Assembly (NCBI GenBank): GCA_036250195.1
Contig: JAVHZZ010000010.1
Span: 107,560,278-107,624,277, forward strand
Origin: Mixophyes australis
Taxonomy: Eukaryota > Chordata > Amphibia > Anura > Limnodynastidae
Direction of reading: 5' to 3'
DNA length: 64,000 bases
Below, one piece after another: positions 58,501 through 64,000 of this stretch. How positions within the stretch are numbered: the first letter of the stretch is position 1; each line of letters begins with the position of its first letter. A model generated the notes under the pieces. It did not search any database and was not told where the DNA came from. It was given only the letters and a program-made list of their open reading frames with translations. The position numbers and the translations under genes are program-made.

Positions 58501-59260
58501 TTTAAACTGCTATTAAAGGGCGAGGAAGAAACCCTCCCTCTGTGCTGAGCTCCTGCTTATCCCGCTTTTCTCTTCAGCTTTTTACAGTATATTTCTATTG
58601 AGGTTTTCCCAACGGACGATGCTGAACAGGCAGCTGCACCATCAAAGGAGCAGCTGGAGCAAGAGAAGCAGCTTCTTCTCTCTTTCATGCCAGTGATGCA
58701 GAAGTTCCTCCATGACCACGTCGAACTGCAAGTCAGTGCCCTTTACGCACTGCAGGTGCACTGCTACAGTAAAAACTTCCCTAAAGGTACGCCCCACCTG
58801 TGTGCCACCTCGCTACGCCAACAGCGGCCCCGATCTGTCTAATAACCCGCTAACCAGTCTTCTCTCCTGTGTCCAGGCATGTTACTGCGCTTCTTTGTCC
58901 ATTTGTATGACATGGAAATAATAGAGGAAGAAGCCTTTTTGGCATGGAAGGAAGATATTACACAGGAGTTTCCTGGGAAAGGAAAAGCTCTATTCCAGGT
59001 ACGGTATCTGCCGAAGTTCCTATAGTGGGTTCATAGTTCTGGGCCTTGCAGAGGTTTTTATATCATTACAAAATACAACTTTATTTTTGAGCATTTAAGA
59101 TGTTTGAATGCTTTTAAGAAAGCTGGTTTATTGTGTGTAGAGTTGCCTTGTTCATGCCATCGTTGCTTGGTCTGACTCTTACTCCAACTTGCAGGTGAAC
59201 CAGTGGCTGACCTGGCTGGAGACTGCTGAAGAGGAGGAATCTGAGGAGGAAGTCTACTAA
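46573..59260 (+). CDS. EIF4G2: Eukaryotic translation initiation factor 4 gamma 2 (DAP5/p97/NAT1), complete, GUG start
   Basis: Coding exons are 46573-46613, 48997-49059, 51509-51673, 51908-52010, 52390-52521, 52765-52831, 52918-53069, 53385-53495, 54469-54552, 54980-55078, 55195-55336, 55416-55579, 55784-55888, 56169-56279, 56361-56465, 56667-56882, 56964-57222, 57300-57504, 58578-58786, 58877-58998 and 59195-59260. All introns are GT-AG and the frame is continuous for 2721 nt, giving 906 residues; human has 907. Domains in order, by family knowledge: MIF4G (about 75-305, binds eIF4A), a Gln/Pro-rich linker, MA3 (about 545-665) and W2 (about 720-904, contacts eIF2-beta), ending in an acidic tail. 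The protein lacks the eIF4E- and PABP-binding N-terminus of eIF4G1 and drives cap-independent or alternative initiation in the cytoplasm. The start is GUG at 46573. The residues corresponding to the human caspase motif DETD (near 790) are replaced. The protein match and exon structure make this identification very secure. Confidence 0.97.
47790..48480. mobile_element. Foldback/MITE element in EIF4G2 intron 2, interrupted by a SINE
   Basis: About 57 bases beginning at 47790 recur as a reverse complement ending at 48480 (left end CCCAAACAGATTGTGAGG, right end CACGATCTGTTTGGG). The arms differ at a few positions. Without the SINE in the middle the element would be about 360 bp. No target-site duplication is obvious, so the superfamily is undetermined. 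Confidence 0.65.
48017..48341 (-). mobile_element. tRNA-derived SINE (antisense) in EIF4G2 intron 2
   Basis: Read on the minus strand it has a tRNA-like head (box A-like GGCTTAGTGG), the long conserved core shared by HE1/V-type SINEs (gtgggtttcctcc-like segment), and a 3' tail with CGCTATATAAATAAATGG. The same layout is present at 11095-11443 on the plus strand. AATAT on both sides (48012-48016, 48342-48346) may be a short target duplication. Confidence 0.75.
51160..51352. mobile_element. Palindromic hAT MITE in EIF4G2 intron 3
   Basis: Ends are CAGGGTTTCCCAAACC and its reverse complement. The inverted repeats run for about 50 bp. It is flanked by a perfect 8-bp target duplication CCTTAGAC (51152-51159, 51353-51360). 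The 8-bp duplication and CAGGG ends place it with hAT transposons; there is no coding capacity. Length is 193 bp. Confidence 0.9.
53520..54412 (-). pseudogene. L1-like ORF2 fragment, antisense in EIF4G2 intron 9
   Basis: On the minus strand, 54335-54000 encodes a piece of an L1 ORF2 C-terminal half with the typical F-x-W-x-G-K-x-P-R-I motif. Just upstream (54405-54340) a stretch reading I-S-V-K-M-N-L-I-P-K-L belongs to the same protein. The same motifs occur in the larger L1-like copy at 37047-42148. The fragment is truncated and broken. It lies between the exons at 53385-53495 and 54469-54552 and does not touch their splice sites. The low-coordinate boundary is approximate. Confidence 0.7.
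55925..56100 (+). ncRNA. SNORD97: Intronic box C/D snoRNA SNORD97
   Basis: It lies within the EIF4G2 intron 55889-56168, the host gene of SNORD97 in mammals. GCCC at 55927-55930 can pair with GGGC at 56096-56099, closing a terminal stem directly against a box C core (GATGA, 55931-55935) and a box D-like ATGA (56092-56095). AGATTATGAGA at 56080-56090 is complementary to the anticodon arm of elongator tRNA-Met (UCUCAUAAUCU), and G56087 is the fifth base upstream of ATGA and pairs with wobble C34. A second candidate guide lies before CTGA at 55963-55966. Human SNORD97 guides C34 2'-O-methylation of elongator tRNA-Met. The frog copy looks longer in its pyrimidine-rich middle. Confidence 0.88.
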
Positions 59261-59820
59261 AGAACCAGCCAAAGCCTTAAGTTGTGCAAAACATACTGTT
59301 GCTATGATGTAACCGCGTTTGACCTAACCACTGCGAAAATCCATTCCGCTGTAACATTTTCGCAATATTTAATGCAGAGGCGCGTCGATAGGATTCCTCC
59401 TGCATAAGGTTTTTTAAGTGTAATGTCTTAATCATAGTCGGCCATGCAGTATTTTTAGAGTATCTGTAATGTTTAGATCCGTGTATTAGCAGCATGCAAT
59501 AATTACATCGTACGTTCTCAAACAGAAGTGGTCTACGGCAAGGACTTTGCTGCCGAATTACTTGGGGCTGGAGGGAGAAACTGATTAGCAACACTGAATA
59601 CTGTAGAGATGCACTTTGCTCAGTGTAATACTTGAGTTGTTGCAATATTTGGTTGTTACAGAGAATCTTTTTAACTGTAATCGACGGTTGTTGCTGTAAT
59701 AGTATATATTGCCTGTATTTCTACCTCTAGTAATGGGCTTTTTTTGTGCTAGATTTTAATATCTTTGAGCCTGGGCAAGTGCACAAGTCTTTAAATAAAA
59801 GAAACCTGTTTTACTTGCAC
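59261..59820 (+). other. EIF4G2: 3' untranslated region of EIF4G2
   Basis: It runs from the TAA stop (59258-59260) to a likely cleavage site near 59815-59820, about 20 bases after AATAAA at 59794-59799. It is AU-rich with no competing splice signals. A second AATAAA at 59990-59995 could give a longer form. Confidence 0.75.
59794..59799 (+). terminator. Polyadenylation signal AATAAA of EIF4G2
   Basis: A canonical hexamer 534 bases after the stop codon, followed by a T-rich stretch. A second AATAAA at 59990-59995, followed by a TG-rich tract, is an alternative. Confidence 0.7.
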
Positions 59821-61590
59821 AAGCCCTGCTCTGTTGAGTGATGGCGCTGCCCTGAGATGTGGTATTGTGGGCGCGAGGCTTAAAATGGTGAGAAAATGAA
59901 TTGGTCCTCCTTTATGATAGTATTGAAATTAAGTCTACTTAATTTATCAACTCATGTTCATGCCCTGATTTTATATACTTGTATCTATCAATAAACATTG
60001 TGATACTTAATGTGTGTGTTTTACTGACGTCTGCACGGTCATGTGATGGAAACGGAAAGTTGCGTGATACAGGAGACTCCTTTTTTAGTTTCTGCACCTG
60101 CCCGAGGCTCTGTTATATTATTTTAAACACTTCTGTTTTCAATCCCTTTCATCTGGATCAGACATCTTCTTCTTGGTAAAAAAGAACAGGTTCTCCTGCA
60201 TAGCAGCGGACTAAAGAATAACCAGATAAAGTGCATTCTCCGCTTCCCATAGTGTTACTGCCCTATAAACCTCAAAGGCCACGTCAAGAACTGCATTGGC
60301 GAGTTGAGTGGTACAAACTGACCTGTGCTGGGATGTTTTTTTTTTTTTTTTGTTTTTGTTTTTTTTTGTTTTTTTTTTTTAAATATCTAATTCTTTCAAC
60401 AATGTGTATTTGTTTTGTTAGTGGTCACTATTTTTAGGTTTTATTTTTTACTTTTGGCTTGTGTTTTTGTGCAAACCCTATTAGTTTGGCCTGACTTACA
60501 AATGTAGTTTGACTGACTGCTCTGGTCCCCCATTTAGTGGTCTATGATCCCTTTCTTTGGGATACGACGGAGCCCGGAGAACTCAGTCTGGCACAAGGGG
60601 TATGAATACTTGATCTGTTGGGAGATGTTTGTCTGTAAATCTGACCGGGCTTCTAAGTGCATGTGTGGGGTGGGTATGATACTTTGTTTTATTTAATACT
60701 GCAGAACTGCCTGTATAATACCATTATGATTAAAGTGCAATGAATGAATTTATACTATATTTGTATGAGACACTGTTTTATTTCCACGCACGGGGTGTGG
60801 GGACTTATTGTGTTCTAAATGTTGCACCTACAAGAAAAACATTCAATCTTGATGTAGTGGGGTGAGTGTCATCCAGCATTTTGTAACTTTTAAATAGGGA
60901 GAAGAATCTGTGTAATGCTTCAGCATTGTGTAGAACAGGAGTGAGGCCAAAGCCATTGTAAAATCTTTGAGAATTTTTGGACCAACTTGCCTTAACAGGA
61001 CGCTTTCCCAGTGGAATTACCACCATGCCTAAGTTACCTACGAGATTGATCAATGCACAAAGGAGATGAGTGGGAAATTATTACAATGTGTACAATAGTA
61101 CATGGACAAATCGCCATGCATGCATGCGTGTGTGTGTGTGTGTATCTGAAACCATGAAGCTCCTCCCAATCCTTGGTTTAATGTTAACACCTCCCATATC
61201 TGTGGCTGCAGTACACGGTCGGACTGGTTGCATGTTTAAGAGACCGATAAGTTGGTCGTGAGGCCTTGCCCCAGAAAGACAGTGTTGATAATGGTAAATT
61301 CTCTTTTGAAAATGTCTTCAAGATGACTTGTTTCTCTGGGTCACGTGAAAACATCTCCACACTGAAGGCAGCAGCAGATCAAGTGTGGGTACTTTAGCCA
61401 TAGTGAGGATGTCGTGCAGCATGAAGGCTCTCATCACATTGTTATAGGGGCTGTTTTATTCGGGGAGGTCCACTGGTTTATTATAAGCTGCACACTGCAC
61501 GAGTTTTATTGGAGGTAACATTTTTGTTTTTCTGTGATGTTACATTGCTTGGTGCACGTGCAAATGCTCCTCTCAGATGGATCCTGCTAA
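59821..61590. other. Downstream of EIF4G2, nothing recognised
   Basis: Contains T-rich tracts (60335-60380) and a TG microsatellite (61125-61143). No gene signature seen. Confidence 0.5.
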
Positions 61591-61598
61591 GCCTAGGA

Positions 61599-61754
61599 CT
61601 GTGGTTACCAAACTCTGCCTCGGCAATCTCGCAGGGGTGCCAGGGCCAGTGGTAAGCAAGGTGGGGGACTACTTGGTAATTTTGGCTTAGGGGTGTCTTG
61701 AAAAAATTATGAAGATCCTAAGGGTGCCTTGAATTGAAAGTTTGGGATCCACTG
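61599..61754. mobile_element. Short hAT MITE with 8-bp target duplication
   Basis: Ends CTGTGGTTACCAAACT and the complement of CAGTGGATCCCAAACT resemble Charlie-type termini. GCCTAGGA flanks both sides (61591-61598, 61755-61762). 156 bp, non-coding. Confidence 0.85.
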
Positions 61755-62229
61755 GCCTAGGATGAGCTGTTCACCAGCCTTTGCATTGCAACCCCCCACT
61801 TCATAATTTTTACAGAAGTGTAGAGGGATCTGACACTAGAAACAATGGTTTATGATATCTGGACTCTATTCCCAGAAGGCTACTATTTAAATATTGTATC
61901 GTGTAGCTCTAATGGATTTAGGCTTTGTACATGCAGCAGTGTAGACCTCATGCGGAATCGGGATCATGTCTGACCTCCGTTTGAATGAATATAGTGGGGA
62001 AGGTTTATGGAATAAAGGAAAGAAAAGGGGAAAAATATTTTTTTTTTTTATTTCCCCCCCCATTATAAATGTTATATTCTTGCACCATTTTATTGTGTCT
62101 TAACTACGCACTGTCCCCTTGATCTAGTGCAAGGAATGAAACTGATGGTTCCGAGGTCTTATAGATCACCTTAATGATCTGTAAAACAGGTTCTGGGTTT
62201 AGAGTATTTTCCTTCTAGGTTGCTTTATC

Positions 62230-62562
62230 ATATCACTTGCCCGTGACTTCCCTGCAGAGGTTCCTAAAGCAGTAGCTGTATGCACCCCTTCCATGTTACA
62301 ATGCAAGGGGTGCAAACTAGTTTTCAGTTTTGCACAGAAGTTAAATACTGACTGTTTTTTCATGTAGCACACAAATATCAACTTTAAATTTCAGTGTACA
62401 AATAAGCCATCACGTATGTGTGTGCTACATGATAAAACAGCCAGTATTTTCCTTATGTGTAAAACAGAAAACTAATTTGCACCTATTGCATTGTAACATG
62501 GTTTTGTCCAGGAGACTGAAATAAGATACTTCTTCATTTAAGATCCTTAATGAATCAGGCAC
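62230..62562. mobile_element. MITE with long hairpin (foldback) arms
   Basis: Arms of about 85-90 bases, 62292-62378 and 62415-62505, are near reverse complements (shared ATGTTACAATGCAA, GGTGCAAA, TTTTCATGTAGCACACA). The right end CTTAATGAATCAGGC matches the GGGCCTGATTCATTAAGG family. The left end is not clear. Confidence 0.65.
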
Positions 62563-62739
62563 AGAGTTATTAACAAAATAGAACATGAACCCCAAACATC
62601 TACCCCAACCATTTCCTTTGTGGCAACAAACATTTTTAAGTCTGGATAGATGGAGAAAAATTGAGAATGGTTAGGACTTCTACTTTTTATTTTTTGATCT
62701 TCAATATAGTACAGCCAGGCAAAGAGGGAAATAAGAAAA

Positions 62740-64000
62740 GACATAATGGTTAAATACTCCCAAGGATTTGACAGGGTGTATTTCTCTTCCCTACCATTGG
62801 GGGACACTGTGAGACATTGGGGTATAGTAGGTGGGACTTGGAGTTTAGGCACTTGTTTAATCCACACACTCCTTTTTTCTTTTACAGGTGTAGCGTAGGC
62901 TTGACCTCATTATTTCAGCTCACCGTACCATATGGTTACGCTCTTGTACAGCAGACGCTGATTCAAAGTGAGCTTTAGAGGGTTTGCCTTTCGATGGTGT
63001 TACTCTGTTAGGGTCAGACTTGGAAAGGGTTATCCAGGTGGCTACGGGAGCTAAGAGCACCTCTCTTCCCATTGGTTCCAAATAAGCCACGGCAGGGTCT
63101 GTTTCATTTCTTTGCCTGAGGCCCCATCGAAAGGACAATCCTCTGCCCACAGGGGAGCGTAAAGCAAGATAGGGGTGCTGTTAGGCGAGGAACCTCGAAA
63201 CCGGGTCATAAGCCCGCAGCCTGACAGACTTCCTGCAGAGGAATCGGTGGGGAAGGCACGTCTTCTTCGCTTCCAGAGACAGTGGTGGGCATCCTTCACA
63301 GATATTTGGATACAAGGAATTTTGTCATAGACCTAGTCCAATTTCCACAACAGAGATTCTTCACCACGGCTCTTCACCTCAGGAGCGAAGCACTTCAGGA
63401 AGCCATCCAGAAGCTGCTGGCAGCCGGGGTTATTGTCCGTGTCCCTCAGCAGGAAAGAGGTCAGGGGTTCTACTCCAACCTCCTCCTGGTGCCAAAATCG
63501 GACGGGTCATTCCGTCCCATTTTAAATCTGCAATCTCTAAACAAGCAGGTAAGAAATTTTGGATGGAGTCCCTTCGGACTGTCATAGCTGGGATGGAGCA
63601 AGGAAAGTTCCTAGCCTCCATAGACATAAAAGATGCCTACTTGCATGTTCCGACATGGAGGAGACCCCAGTGTCTTCTCCGCTTTGCGATAGGGAGCGCC
63701 CACTTTCAGTTCAGGGCCCTACCTTTCGGTCTAGCAACCGCACTCTGTTCTCCAAGATCATGGCGGGGCTTCTGTGACAGGAGGGAGTCACGATAATTCA
63801 TTATCTGGACAATCTCCTTCTGAAGACTGTCAGCATCGCTCTTAACACATCACATTCAGATCACAATGCAGTTTCTGAAAGCACACGGCTGGGTTCTGAA
63901 CTTACCCAAGTCGTTTTTCATTTTGGCGCAGCAGATGCGATTCTTGGGACTCATATTCAACACAATGACCCAGAGAGTATATCTTCCGGAAGACAAAGTC
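62740..64000 (+). mobile_element. DIRS-like retroelement, truncated by the window end
   Basis: An approximately 500-bp leader precedes reverse-transcriptase-like coding sequence on the plus strand that continues past 64000. The leader start near 62740 is approximate. Confidence 0.7.
63282..64000 (+). pseudogene. DIRS-type reverse transcriptase, partial and frameshifted
   Basis: Frame 63282-63587 gives AAGVIVRVPQQERGQGFYSN then LLLVPKSDGSFRPILNLQSL. Frame 63563-63796 gives ESLRTVIAGMEQGKFLASID, IKDAYLHVP and FQFRALPFGLATAL. A further frame reads HYLDNLLL (catalytic D-D replaced by D-N in this copy or family) and FLGLIFNT. These motifs are those of DIRS elements, which use a tyrosine recombinase rather than an integrase; the recombinase would lie beyond the window. 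The frame changes at least twice, so the copy is probably inactive. Confidence 0.8.

Overview
This window is vertebrate nuclear DNA, most likely from a frog. The grounds are one complete split gene with GT-AG introns whose product aligns almost end to end with tetrapod EIF4G2, set in a transposon mix that fits an anuran: a DIRS-type retroelement, a chromodomain Ty3/Gypsy element, L1-like and L2-like LINEs, a tRNA-headed SINE, Tc1 and many hAT and MITE copies. Species cannot be fixed from sequence alone.

Layout. About 1-43,500 is intergenic and built mostly of transposons in successive layers. A non-autonomous hAT (4863-5745) lies inside an old Gypsy-type LTR. A decayed L2-like LINE (6455-7395), a Tc1 remnant (8840-9285), a Gypsy solo LTR (9291-9797), an L1 scrap (10838-11000) and a SINE (11095-11443) follow. 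The main mobile element is a full-length hAT transposon at 19393-26158. It has matching ends, an 8-bp target duplication and an unbroken 997-codon BED-finger transposase, and the gene is flanked on both sides by tandem arrays of about 100-bp units. Two minisatellites (31-bp and 90-bp units) fill 26385-28087. From 31612 to 42372 an L2-like LINE has been split twice, by a Ty3/Gypsy chromovirus and by a 5'-truncated L1-like element with a 15-bp target duplication. The L1-like element itself carries an 868-bp tandem duplication.

From about 43,700 to 59,820 lies EIF4G2 (DAP5/p97/NAT1) on the plus strand: a CpG-rich promoter, one non-coding exon and 21 coding exons giving 906 residues. Translation must begin at a GUG codon, because there is an in-frame stop upstream and no AUG before codon 214. 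The intron at 55889-56168 carries the box C/D snoRNA SNORD97, with an 11-nt guide complementary to the anticodon arm of elongator tRNA-Met and spacing that places methylation on wobble C34. The locus thus encodes both an initiation factor and a tRNA-modification guide. The caspase site known in mammalian DAP5 is not preserved here.

After the gene (59,820-64,000) come unique-looking sequence, small hAT/MITE copies and the 5' part of a DIRS-like element that runs off the window. Elements inside EIF4G2 introns (a SINE nested in a foldback element, a palindromic hAT MITE, an antisense L1 scrap) leave all splice sites intact.
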